From positions 248,001 to 312,000 of the forward strand of contig NZ_LMVM01000012.1 in NCBI RefSeq assembly GCF_002287175.1: DNA of 64,000 bases, read 5' to 3'. The notes below the pieces were generated by a model. It was not told where the DNA came from and ran no database searches. It saw only the letters and a list, made by a program, of their open reading frames with translations. The first letter of the stretch is position 1; the number at the start of each line of letters is the position of its first letter. Shown here in pieces: positions 29,146 through 36,977 of the stretch. The position numbers and the translations under genes were made by a program. The stretch is from Methanobacterium bryantii. Lineage in GTDB: Archaea; Methanobacteriota; Methanobacteria; Methanobacteriales; Methanobacteriaceae.

Positions 29146-30018
29146 TTGGATGAGTTTTTCCAGAGATTGAGGGAAATCCAAAAAAAAGAACGTAGTACAA
29201 GTGGGTTAGCTGATGTTGGAGATAACTTCTATAAAGATGTTCACAACTATTTAGATAAGCTGATAATGAAAATAGGAAATAATCCTTTTTCTTTTGAATC
29301 ATATCTCCTTAGAGATGCGAGAAGAATTGCAGCAGAAATCTGTGAAAGGCGAGAATATAAAATAACAAGTAGTGCTCTGATGAATGTGCACCGCATATAT
29401 AGAATATTCGATGAAAAATCAGATATAAATTCTCCTGCCATTCCCCCTGCAAACTTAACCCCTGAGGAAGAAGATCTTTACTATTCTCTCGTAAAATCAC
29501 TTTCAAAATATAGGAAGGGGATGAAATCTCCTTTAGCTAAATTTAAAGCGAAAAAAGAGAAACAGGAGTTAAAATCAGAAGTATCAAACGTTCCAGAGCC
29601 ATCTGCACCGTTAGCTAATGAAAATTTAAGCGCGGGAAATGTTAAGAAAGCAGCACCTGCTGGAATTGAACATGATATTGAAAGTTTTCAGGCATATACA
29701 AGTTCTGGATTTGAAGCACCCGATATAGAACCGCCTATAGGATCCGAATTAGAACCGGAATTAGAACCTGATATCGGACCTGAAATAGACTTTGAAAGTC
29801 TTGAAAAGAGAATTTCAAAGGCAGCTGATCAAAAGGATCCAGTTAAAACACTAATGGTTCTTGAAGAGCTTCCCTCTATTATGGGTATTGATAAAAAAGT
29901 TTACGGCCCTTTATCTCCTCAAGATGTAATTACGATGCCTGAACCAAATGCAAGGATACTCATAAAGAATAATAAAGGGAAATTTATTGAAAAATATGAA
30001 AAGATATCTTATAGATGA
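29146..30018 (+). CDS. DNA replication complex GINS subunit (Gins51-like)
   Basis: This 290-residue protein starts at a TTG (29146) with GCGAGGAATAAGG upstream. The N-terminal helical A-domain (about 1-125: DEFFQRLREIQKKE, FSFESYLLRDARRIAAEI, LTPEEEDLYYSLVKSLSKYR) and the small C-terminal B-domain (about 245-285: KKVYGPLSPQDVITMPEPNARILIK) match archaeal Gins51, which activates the MCM helicase. The two are joined by a long acidic, Pro/Glu-rich linker (about 140-230) that looks disordered. Position behind pcn and before rpl44e supports the call. Confidence 0.8.
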   Translation: MDEFFQRLREIQKKERSTSGLADVGDNFYKDVHNYLDKLIMKIGNNPFSFESYLLRDARRIAAEICERREYKITSSALMNVHRIYRIFDEKSDINSPAIPPANLTPEEEDLYYSLVKSLSKYRKGMKSPLAKFKAKKEKQELKSEVSNVPEPSAPLANENLSAGNVKKAAPAGIEHDIESFQAYTSSGFEAPDIEPPIGSELEPELEPDIGPEIDFESLEKRISKAADQKDPVKTLMVLEELPSIMGIDKKVYGPLSPQDVITMPEPNARILIKNNKGKFIEKYEKISYR

Positions 30019-30403
30019 GTAACAGGCATGTGGTGCTGTTTAAAAGATATATTTATTAAAAATACACAGGAATGTCCTTATTAACTGGATTATGACATTT
30101 TAGTTAGTCTATTTATAAAGATATAGTTACCCATTGTAATACATATTATCTAATTTTTGCAGAAACTGATGGAATTAATCCAAACATATAAATAAACTAT
30201 TAAGAATAAATAATGCTAATATCGATTGAACTTTGAAAATCATGATATTTTCAAGCCAAAAAACTTTATGAAACTATATTTTTCAGGTTTCAAAATCCTC
30301 GATTTTGAAAACCGCTGGTTTTAAAGGTTTTTTTAGGAGTTTAATGTAACTATATTTTTAATCATAAATATATGGTTTATTTTTATAAATAGAGGTGATT
30401 ATA
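30019..30403. other. Spacer between GINS and rpl44e with micro-palindromes
   Basis: There is no gene in this 385-base gap. Perfect or near-perfect palindromes sit at about 30231-30255 and at 30288-30310 (TTTCAAAATC-CTC-GATTTTGAAA), followed by AACC-GCT-GGTT (30310-30320). The rpl44e ribosome binding site, AGAGGTGATT, closes the gap. Confidence 0.6.
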
Positions 30404-30682
30404 ATGAAAATTCCAAAAGAAAGAAGAACTTACTGTCCAAGTTGTAAAAAACATACTCTTCACGAAGTATTCCAATCCAAAAAAAGGAAAGCAAGCGAGC
30501 TTAAATGGGGGCAACGTCAGTTCAGAAGGGTCACAAGTGGGTACAGAGGTTATCCAAGGCCACTTCCATCTGGAAACAAACCAGTCAAAAAATTGGATTT
30601 AAGATACAAATGTAAAGAATGTGGAAAAGCACACATTAAAAGAAACTCATTTAGAGCAGGAAAAGTGGAGTTTGTAAGCTAG
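30404..30682 (+). CDS. rpl44e: 50S ribosomal protein L44e
   Basis: This 92-residue ribosomal protein has the zinc-binding [17 protein letters not shown] at the N-terminus and [11 protein letters not shown] near the C-terminus, and is basic throughout. The ATG at 30404 ([11 protein letters not shown]) follows GAGGTGATTATA; an upstream GTG inside the ribosome binding site is less likely. It is the first gene of the rpl44e-rps27e-aIF2alpha-nop10-PAC2 operon conserved in euryarchaea. Confidence 0.96.
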   Translation: MKIPKERRTYCPSCKKHTLHEVFQSKKRKASELKWGQRQFRRVTSGYRGYPRPLPSGNKPVKKLDLRYKCKECGKAHIKRNSFRAGKVEFVS

Positions 30683-30690
30683 GTGATCTC

Positions 30691-30876
30691 ATGGCAATTG
30701 CAGGAACTCACAAAAGTAATTTTTTAAAAGTCAAATGTTTGGACTGCGGAAATCAGCAGACTGTATTTGATCACGCAGCATCAAATGTCCAGTGTATCAT
30801 ATGTGGGAAAACACTGGTAAAACCAAAAGGCGGAAAATCTGAAATAGTAGCTCAGATTATTGAAGTCCTTGATTAA
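30691..30876 (+). CDS. rps27e: 30S ribosomal protein S27e
   Basis: This 61-residue zinc-ribbon ribosomal protein reads [20 protein letters not shown], with the second Cys pair in [17 protein letters not shown]. The start follows CTAGGTGATCTC, 8 bases after the rpl44e stop. Full length. Confidence 0.96.
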   Translation: MAIAGTHKSNFLKVKCLDCGNQQTVFDHAASNVQCIICGKTLVKPKGGKSEIVAQIIEVLD

Positions 30877-30912
30877 GTAAAGTTAAGGGCTAATCCAAAA
30901 TCAGGTGTTTTA

Positions 30913-31692
30913 ATGGTAAGAATGAAAAGAGAATGGCCCAGCGAAGGAGATTTAATAGTAGGAACAGTGCACAAAGTTTTAAACTATGGTGCATTTGCTT
31001 CCCTTGAAGAATATGAAGGAAAGGAAGCTTTTATTCATATTTCTGAAGTATCTTCGGGATGGGTAAAAAATATCAGGGATTATGTCCGTGAAAACCAGAA
31101 AATCGTTGCAAGGGTCTTAAGGGTAAACCCTAAAAAAGGCCACGTCGACGTTTCCATGAAAAGGATAAGGGAAGATCAAAGGACAAGGAAAATTCAGCAG
31201 TGGAAAATCGAGCAAAAAGCTGAAAAACTGCTTGAAATATCTGCAAAAACAATAGGAAAAGATCTTGATGCTGCATATGATGAAATTGGATATGCTATCA
31301 TAGATGAATTCGGTGATCTTTACGAAGCATTTGAAACAGCCGCAGAAGAAGGAGAAAGTGCACTTAAAGATAGAGGAATAGATGGGGAATGGGCAACAAC
31401 TATAACTGAAGTTGCTAAAAAGAACATATCTCCTCCTGAAGTTCAGATAACTGGATATATTAACTTAAAATCTTATGCACCTAATGGTGTTGATATAATA
31501 AAAGAGGCACTTGGATCTGTTGAGGCTGATAACGTTTCGGTCCAATGTGTTGGAGCTCCAAGATATAGGTTAATAGTTAAATCTTCTGATTACCTTACAG
31601 CAGAAAACTTAATGAAAGATGCAGCACAGCAGTGCATTGAACTTGTTGTTGAGGAAGGCGGGGAAGGCGAATTCCAGCGTGAATTAGAATAG
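30913..31692 (+). CDS. eif2a: Translation initiation factor aIF2 alpha subunit
   Basis: This 259-residue protein has an N-terminal S1 domain ([24 protein letters not shown] to [10 protein letters not shown]), a central helical domain and a C-terminal alpha-beta domain ([24 protein letters not shown]). aIF2 alpha works with the beta and gamma subunits to bring Met-tRNAi to the small subunit. The start at 30913 follows CAGGTGTTTTA. It is central in the ribosomal protein/nop10 operon. Confidence 0.96.
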   Translation: MVRMKREWPSEGDLIVGTVHKVLNYGAFASLEEYEGKEAFIHISEVSSGWVKNIRDYVRENQKIVARVLRVNPKKGHVDVSMKRIREDQRTRKIQQWKIEQKAEKLLEISAKTIGKDLDAAYDEIGYAIIDEFGDLYEAFETAAEEGESALKDRGIDGEWATTITEVAKKNISPPEVQITGYINLKSYAPNGVDIIKEALGSVEADNVSVQCVGAPRYRLIVKSSDYLTAENLMKDAAQQCIELVVEEGGEGEFQRELE

Positions 31693-31729
31693 GAATATAA
31701 CTCCATAATAGTATGCTACAGGTCTTTTA

Positions 31730-31906
31730 ATGAAAATGAAAATGAAAAAGTGTAAATCCTGTCACGGGTATACACTTAAAGACAAATGTCCTTACTGTGA
31801 AGGTAAAGTTGGAGTGGTATATCCGCCTAAGTATTCTCCTGAAGATAAATATGGGAAGTACAGGAGAATACTTAAAAAACAACTGCTTAAAAAAAGGAGT
31901 GATTAG
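31730..31906 (+). CDS. nop10: Ribosome biogenesis protein Nop10
   Basis: This short 58-residue gene reads MKMKMKKCKSCHGYTLKD, then KCPYCEG, VVYPPKYSPEDKYGKYRR and a Lys-rich end. The two CxxC pairs form the zinc site of archaeal Nop10, a core part of H/ACA pseudouridylation particles with Cbf5, Gar1 and L7Ae. It follows an AGGTCTTTTA leader, and its TAG directly abuts the ATG of the PAC2 gene, the usual order in euryarchaea. Confidence 0.95.
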   Translation: MKMKMKKCKSCHGYTLKDKCPYCEGKVGVVYPPKYSPEDKYGKYRRILKKQLLKKRSD

Positions 31907-32674
31907 ATGAATAAAACTTATGTGAAGATGATAGAAGAGGTGAACCTTAAAGAACCCATATTCATAGAGGCACTTCCTGGAATCGGTCACGTTGGTAAAT
32001 TAGTTGCAGAGCACATAATTCATGAACTCGAAGCAAAAAAATTTGCAGAGTTATACTCACCATCATTTCCGCCACAAGTCTTTGTAAGTGAAGAAGGGCT
32101 TATTGAACCAATGAAAAATGAGTTTTACGCACTTAACGGTGACAATGGGCAGGATTATATAATTCTCGTTGGAAACACCCAAGGTTTAAGTCCAGAAGGT
32201 CAACACGAAGTATGTGGAATTATACTTGACCTTGTAGAAAAATATGGGGTTAAACAGATGTTCACCCTCGGTGGTCTTGGAACAGGTCAACCTATTGAAA
32301 AATCAAAAGTATTAGGTGCAGCTACTACATTAGAGCTTGCAGAAATGTTGAAAGAACATAATGTAACTTTAAGATCTGCAGATGGGGGTATAATCGGGGC
32401 ATCAGGCCTTCTTTTAGGAATGGGAATGCTTCGAGGTATTAATGGAGTATGCCTTATGGGTGAAACACCAGGATATTTCATAGATGCTGATGCTTCTAAA
32501 GCAGTTTTAACAGTTTTACTGGATATACTGAATATGGAAATAGATATCGTTAAATTAGAGGAAAGAGCAGAAGAAACTCGTAAGATGATATCCAAAGCTC
32601 AGCAAATGGAGCGAGAAATGGCTGAAAGAATGCACATAGCTCCTGGCGAAGAAGATTTAAGATACATCGGGTAA
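31907..32674 (+). CDS. Proteasome assembly chaperone (PAC2) family protein
   Basis: This is a 255-residue PAC2 family protein ([69 protein letters not shown]). The C-terminal helix is charged ([19 protein letters not shown]). The family is related to the eukaryotic proteasome assembly chaperone PAC2; in archaea it is conserved next to nop10, as here, but its precise function is unproven. A second, more distant PAC2 paralogue lies at 45900-46625. The GGAGTGATT ribosome binding site lies inside the end of nop10. Confidence 0.9.
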   Translation: MNKTYVKMIEEVNLKEPIFIEALPGIGHVGKLVAEHIIHELEAKKFAELYSPSFPPQVFVSEEGLIEPMKNEFYALNGDNGQDYIILVGNTQGLSPEGQHEVCGIILDLVEKYGVKQMFTLGGLGTGQPIEKSKVLGAATTLELAEMLKEHNVTLRSADGGIIGASGLLLGMGMLRGINGVCLMGETPGYFIDADASKAVLTVLLDILNMEIDIVKLEERAEETRKMISKAQQMEREMAERMHIAPGEEDLRYIG

Positions 32675-32803
32675 TCATATTATTTTTAAACATGATTACC
32701 ATTTATTTTGATTTATTTTTGAGTGATTGTATGACAACGCAGATATTTGTTTAGAATTATTTTTTCCACAGCAAAGCATGTAAATTTAAAGTGGTGGAGT
32801 TTA

Positions 32804-34006
32804 ATGATTATTAATGCAGATCTACATATTCACAGCCTTTATTCAATGGCAACTTCAAAAAATATGACCATAAGTACGATTGCATCAGAGTCAAAACTTA
32901 AAGGATTGGATTTAGTTGGCACTGGTGATGGTTTTCATCCTGAATGGCTTCAAATTATAGAGCAGAGTACAAAGCCTTCAAAAACAGGAATATACTCAGT
33001 TAAAGAATGTGATAATGATTCACAGACGCGCTTGATAAAGAGTGTGGAGCATCCTGAAACCAGCACAGCTAAATGTAAATTCATTTTAACAGCCGAAGTT
33101 GAAGACCGCAATAGAGTTCACCAGCTTATTATTTTACCTTCAATTGAATCTGCTTACCAGATAAGGGAAGAATTACCATCTAAAAATATAGATAAAGAAG
33201 GTAGGCCTAGAGTTGATATGAATGGGGCGGAATTAATGGATTTAATTAAAGATCACAATGGATTAATAGGTCCTGCCCATGCATTTACTCCATGGACAAG
33301 TATTTACAAGGAATTTGACAGTATATATGACTGTTATAATGACGCTCCTGATTTTTTAGAGCTTGGACTTTCTGCAGATACGGATATGGCAGATAGAATA
33401 GAGGAACTTCAAGATATTCCTTTTCTTTCAAATTCAGATGCACATTCGCCGTGGCCTCACAGGCTTGGAAGGGAATTTAATGAAATCGAAATTAAAGAAA
33501 TGACATTTGGTGCATTTAAAGACGCAGTGAAGGCAAAGAAAGTTGTAGGTAACTATGGATTTGATCCAAGGCTAGGTAAATATCATGAAACTGGCTGTGT
33601 AAGGTGTTATGATACCATTCCAATTGAAAAAGCACGGGAACTTAAAATGAGATGCCCTTGCGGTGGACTTATAAAAAAGGGTGTTAAAGACAGGATAGGT
33701 GACATAGCAAAATGGGATGAACCACATCATCCAGAATTTAGGCCGCAATATACTCATATTCTCCCATTGGCTGAGATAATAAGCCTTGTACATGGAAAAG
33801 GGATCACTACAGTTTATGTTCAGAAAATATGGAAGGAAATGGTGCAGACATTTGGAAGTGAAATAGAAGTCCTGATTTATGCGCCTCTTGATAAGATTGC
33901 AAGAACTGAACCAAAACTGGCAGAGGTTATAAAGTCATTTAGAGAAAATACCTTGAATATTCGGCCTGGTTCCGGTGGACATTACGGGCAAATTATTTTA
34001 GACTGA
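32804..34006 (+). CDS. Endonuclease Q-like PHP-domain protein (TIGR00375 family)
   Basis: This 400-residue protein starts at the ATG at 32804, preceded by GGTGGAGTTTA; the upstream frame to 32747 lacks homology. The N-terminal PHP metal site begins D6-L-H8-I-H10-S and includes GLIGPAHAFTPW and FLSNSDAHSPWPH. A Cys cluster follows (CVRCYDTIP, then MRCPCGG). This architecture matches the TIGR00375/endonuclease Q group, which cleaves DNA next to deaminated bases such as uracil and hypoxanthine and interacts with PCNA in Thermococcales. A DNA repair role is inferred. Confidence 0.85.
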   Translation: MIINADLHIHSLYSMATSKNMTISTIASESKLKGLDLVGTGDGFHPEWLQIIEQSTKPSKTGIYSVKECDNDSQTRLIKSVEHPETSTAKCKFILTAEVEDRNRVHQLIILPSIESAYQIREELPSKNIDKEGRPRVDMNGAELMDLIKDHNGLIGPAHAFTPWTSIYKEFDSIYDCYNDAPDFLELGLSADTDMADRIEELQDIPFLSNSDAHSPWPHRLGREFNEIEIKEMTFGAFKDAVKAKKVVGNYGFDPRLGKYHETGCVRCYDTIPIEKARELKMRCPCGGLIKKGVKDRIGDIAKWDEPHHPEFRPQYTHILPLAEIISLVHGKGITTVYVQKIWKEMVQTFGSEIEVLIYAPLDKIARTEPKLAEVIKSFRENTLNIRPGSGGHYGQIILD

Positions 34007-34121
34007 ATTTCTTAATTTAAACCTTTTTTTGGGTATTATTCTCTTTTTTAAGTAATAACTGCCAGTTTGATCAGCGGCATGTATAGATTTGATAAATAAA
34101 TTTAAAGTGTAAAATATTCTG

Positions 34122-34666
34122 TTACGTGTTTTCAGCTGCTAAACTGGAATCTTTTTGTTTTTCAGGCAGGGGAATGACTACTGTCTCTTCTTCACATGCT
34201 CCTGCATCATGGATTAAACACCCTTCAATTTTGGTGTGAATGGCGGCAGTGTTTTCTGTGTCTACCAGGTCAACTATTTCCAGTTGATCCCTAAATCTTT
34301 GGACTGCCTCTTCAGTGACGTTTTCAAGATAGGGTATCGCTCCGTCAGCGCCTACTATTCTTTTTTTGCATCTACACCGTTTTCATGCAGAGCTTTAATA
34401 GTTTGTCCAGTGATGTGTCCTTGGACCTCTGCACCACAAACTACTAAAAATCTTATGTTAGAGTTGGAAACAACATTACCAATGACCTTTTCAATACCTA
34501 GATTTTCAGTGTGCAAAGATCCGGATATTGATGCTCCTGCTTCAATAGGTTCATTTCCCATATGGGACCCGAGGGTAACTACTGCCACTGCGCTTTCTTC
34601 ATCTCCGATAGTATAATCGCCGACTATCTGTGGCCATCCTTCAGCAGCAGGTTTTTTGTTTACCAT
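34122..34666 (-). pseudogene. Stand-alone MtrA-like corrinoid protein with a frame break in an A7 run
   Basis: The ATG at 34666 (GGAGATGGAAAAGT upstream) reads [21 protein letters not shown] and [20 protein letters not shown]. It matches MtrA of N5-methyl-tetrahydromethanopterin:CoM methyltransferase, with the cobamide-ligand His at position 84 (GHITG). The frame ends at 34355 after ...KKE. In the -1 frame the homology continues exactly, [21 protein letters not shown] and EIVDLVDTENTAAIH, to a stop at 34122, for 181 residues in all. The join is at GCAAAAAAAGA (34358-34366 region), where one base is missing or -1 slippage on A-AAA-AAA occurs. The C-terminus lacks the MtrA membrane helix, so this is a soluble paralogue, away from the mtr operon. 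Confidence 0.85.
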
Positions 34667-34703
34667 ACTTTTCCATCTCCGGTAAAATTTTATTTTACGG
34701 ACC

Positions 34704-34867
34704 CAAAAAATCATAGATTTTTGTAGGCTTCGATTTTCGAAAGCCTGCAGAAAGATGTTCTGCGGCAGCAAAAACGTAGTTTTTGCAAGCACTCAAATGC
34801 TTTGCATTTTTGGTGCATCGAAAAGCAAAGTTTTTCGATAGCCCTCAAAAATCATAAATTTTTTAAG
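34704..34867. repeat. Micro-palindrome cluster D
   Basis: Short palindromes are packed together: AAAAATC-ATA-GATTTTT (34706-34722), GCAAAAAC-GTA-GTTTTTGC (34768-34786), AAATGC-TTT-GCATTT (34795-34809) and several imperfect ones between and after them (for example ATCGAAAA with TTTTCGAT near 34817-34839). If the mtrA-like promoter is at 34951-34959, all of these fall in its 5' leader. Confidence 0.8.
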
Positions 34868-34896
34868 GTTTAACTATAATTTTTTTAAATGATTCT

Positions 34897-34947
34897 TTAA
34901 CTAATAGTTAATTTTTAACTATAAGTTAAATTTTAACTTGTAGTTAA
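34897..34947. promoter_or_regulatory. Operator array 1: three TTAACT-N3-AGTTAA palindromes with 18-bp period
   Basis: Three 15-bp palindromes lie at 34897-34911 (TTAACTAATAGTTAA), 34915-34929 (TTAACTATAAGTTAA) and 34933-34947 (TTAACTTGTAGTTAA). Starts are exactly 18 bp apart. The minus-strand TATA-like TTTTATATA (34951-34959) ends 3 bases before the array, so the array covers the expected transcription start towards the mtrA-like gene. The layout is that of a cooperative repressor operator, most likely for one of the two adjacent TetR proteins (inferred). Confidence 0.8.
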
Positions 34948-34950
34948 CAT

Positions 34951-34959
34951 TATATAAAA
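34951..34959 (-). promoter_or_regulatory. TATA-like box facing the mtrA-like gene
   Basis: On the minus strand this reads TTTTATATA, close to the methanogen TATA consensus, directly upstream of operator array 1. It would drive a leader of about 260 nt to the mtrA-like ATG at 34666. The same AT stretch could also read weakly in the plus direction. Confidence 0.5.
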
Positions 34960-35195
34960 CTTTTGTTTAAAATTAATATGACACAGACATCAAGTAGAAA
35001 AAAATTTTAAAAATTTAAATTATAGTTCTAACTTTAACATATTTGGATATATGGGTTGTAATTAATGTTTATCCATCATATAATGGCATTCGAAGCTCAG
35101 CATTAAATTTGTAAGACCGAACTTTTATTATATTCTTAAACTAATTTTAAATAGTGACGAACTTGCACAGATATACATTTTAAGGTGAATCATAA

Positions 35196-35837
35196 ATGGC
35201 TATTTCCAGAAAACAACGAGAAAGAGAACAGAGGCGCAATGGACTTATAGATGCTGCAGAAAAGCTTTTTTTTGAGAGAGGTTATGATAATGTTACAATG
35301 GATGAAATAGCAGATGAAGCTGAGGTTAATAAAGCACTGCTGTACTATTACTTCAAGAATAAAGAAGCGCTGTTTTTTGCTGTTGATCTTCGGGGAGTCA
35401 GAATACTGCATGGAATGTATGTAAAATGTTCTAATCTTGATATTGATGGTTATACTAAAATAAAATCAATGATTCAAAGCCTTTTTGAATTTTCTAAAGA
35501 TTATCCAGATTATTTCCGTATTTACCGTTATGCAAGAACAGAAAGGTTCCAGATAAGTGATAATGAAGATGCAAAAGAACTTGTAGATCTGACAACTGGA
35601 ATATGGAGAATCATGGTTGAAGCGATACTTCATGGAATGAAGGATGGAACCATTCGAAAGGATGTGGATCCTGTAGAAATGTCTATTTATATTAATGTTA
35701 TGAGTATGAGTGCTTTAAATATTGATATGGGCTTTAAACTGATATTGGAAGGTAGGGGAATACATCAAGATAAATTCTGGGAAGATTTGCAGCGTTTTTT
35801 AGATCCTGCGATTACAAACCGTTCTTTAATTGATTAA
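35196..35837 (+). CDS. TetR/AcrR family transcriptional regulator 1
   Basis: This is a 213-residue TetR-type repressor. The N-terminal HTH (about 14-60) reads [42 protein letters not shown], and the rest is the all-helical ligand-binding and dimer domain. It has a GGTGAATCATAA leader. The second regulator (35964-36641) is clearly a paralogue, sharing the KLFFE-GYDNV core. It is flanked by two triple-palindrome arrays that suit TetR dimers. The ligand is unknown; a hydrophobic compound handled by the downstream acyltransferase/hydrolase genes is a guess. Confidence 0.9.
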   Translation: MAISRKQREREQRRNGLIDAAEKLFFERGYDNVTMDEIADEAEVNKALLYYYFKNKEALFFAVDLRGVRILHGMYVKCSNLDIDGYTKIKSMIQSLFEFSKDYPDYFRIYRYARTERFQISDNEDAKELVDLTTGIWRIMVEAILHGMKDGTIRKDVDPVEMSIYINVMSMSALNIDMGFKLILEGRGIHQDKFWEDLQRFLDPAITNRSLID

Positions 35838-35963
35838 ACTGTGTAGATAATAGTTACAGCCATTAAGAAATGAAATTACATGCATTAACTAAATTTTTAT
35901 ATTAAAATGACTAAATGTTACACAGTATAGCTTTATTTTAAATTATTTGGCCTGGGTGAAACA

Positions 35964-36641
35964 ATGGCAATTTCAGATAGGAAAAAACGGGAGAAAGAAT
36001 ATAGGAGGCAGTCTATTATTGACGCTGCTGAAAAGCTGTTTTTTGAGAAAGGCTATGATAACGTTTCTATGAATGATATTGCTGGCGTGGTTGAATTGAA
36101 CAGGGCCACAATTTATCTTTACTTCGAAAATAAAGAAGCATTGTGCTTTGCAGTTGTTTTAAGGGGAGTTAGAATGTTAAATGTGATGATCAAAGATAAT
36201 GTAAGGAAAGCTGTTGACCGTCAAAAGATAAATACGATAGGAAGGTCATATTACACATTTTTCCAGGCATATCCTCAATATCTTCAAGTCTATACCTTTT
36301 TCCAATCCGGAAGATTTGATTTAACTTGTTTAAGGGGTCGTGCATACCAAGATGTAAATGAGATACTTAAACTGCAAAGGGATATTTTTGATTTTGTACA
36401 TATAAATATTAAAGACGGAATAAGAAAAGGAAGTATTCTTTCGGATATAGAAGGGTTAAAAAGAGAGGGAATCCGCCAGGATATAGATTCTTTTTATGCA
36501 ACAAGTTTAATTTTATCTACAATAGAGAGTATTATAAAACTTCCTCCATCTTTAGGAGAAGAACTTAAAGATAGAGAAATAACTGAATACCAATTTGAAG
36601 CACTTTTAATGCACTTTGTAAGTAGATTACTTATGAATTAA
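35964..36641 (+). CDS. TetR/AcrR family transcriptional regulator 2
   Basis: This 225-residue TetR-type regulator has the N-terminal [46 protein letters not shown], close to regulator 1, and a divergent C-terminal sensor domain. The recognition helix differs (ELNRATIYLYF against [11 protein letters not shown]), in line with the two different operator sequences nearby. It follows regulator 1 by 126 bases, with its own GGGTGAAAC ribosome binding site. It is separated from the acyltransferase operon by operator array 2. Confidence 0.9.
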   Translation: MAISDRKKREKEYRRQSIIDAAEKLFFEKGYDNVSMNDIAGVVELNRATIYLYFENKEALCFAVVLRGVRMLNVMIKDNVRKAVDRQKINTIGRSYYTFFQAYPQYLQVYTFFQSGRFDLTCLRGRAYQDVNEILKLQRDIFDFVHINIKDGIRKGSILSDIEGLKREGIRQDIDSFYATSLILSTIESIIKLPPSLGEELKDREITEYQFEALLMHFVSRLLMN

Positions 36642-36828
36642 TATTAAGAATATTAGTGGATCTATAAATTAGTTATTTTGTTTTAAATTAGTTTTTTAGC
36701 CGTTATTTACCCTTTAAGAGATATTTTTGCTTTTTTCTAGTTTTGATAGCTTAAAGTGGCATTTGAATATTTTTCACAGTTTAAATTTCGATTTTTTTTA
36801 TTTTTTCTATGTAAGTTGTACCCAAACA

Positions 36829-36836
36829 TTTATATT
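36829..36836 (+). promoter_or_regulatory. TATA-like box of the acyltransferase operon
   Basis: TTTATATT lies 12 bases upstream of operator array 2, placing the expected transcription start (about 25 bases downstream) inside the array. Confidence 0.55.
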
Positions 36837-36848
36837 CTACTAACACCA

Positions 36849-36899
36849 TGTTATAAAATAACACTGTGTTAAAAAATAACAACCTGTTATAAAATGACA
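36849..36899. promoter_or_regulatory. Operator array 2: three TGTTAT-N3-ATAACA-type palindromes with 18-bp period
   Basis: Three 15-bp palindromes lie at 36849-36863 (TGTTATAAAATAACA, perfect), 36867-36881 (TGTTAAAAAATAACA) and 36885-36899 (TGTTATAAAATGACA, one change). Starts are exactly 18 bp apart, identical in geometry to array 1 but with a different arm sequence. The array sits just after a TATA-like box and before the acyltransferase operon, the classic place for repression. A TetR-family dimer, regulator 1 or 2, is the likely reader (inferred). Confidence 0.8.
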
Positions 36900-36977
36900 G
36901 GTGGAAAGCCATGAGATCTCCAAGGTAAAAAGTGTGAAAACAGCCGAATTAGTATTTTCCATATAAGGAGGAATATC

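Larger units (their letters stand above)
34667..35195. other. Regulatory spacer between the mtrA-like gene and TetR 1
   Basis: This 530-base spacer holds, from left to right, a micro-palindrome cluster (34704-34867) that would be transcribed as the leader of the mtrA-like gene, then the triple palindrome array (34897-34947). A TATA-like box facing left lies at 34951-34959, and the promoter region of TetR 1 (TTTATTATATTC near 35124-35135) completes it. No small gene is seen. Confidence 0.65.

Noticed and set aside
34236..34616. 126-codon plus-strand frame over the mtrA-like gene
   Set aside because: It has no recognisable domain, whereas the minus strand encodes MtrA homology across the whole stretch in two frames.
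34672..34792. Extension of the mtrA-like frame upstream to 34792
   Set aside because: The upstream part is translated palindrome sequence and has no homology; the Shine-Dalgarno supports the ATG at 34666.
35838..35926. Operator for TetR 2 formed by ACTGTGTA (35838) and TACACAGT (35919)
   Set aside because: Arms are 73 bases apart and there is no repeat as in the two arrays; too weak to call.
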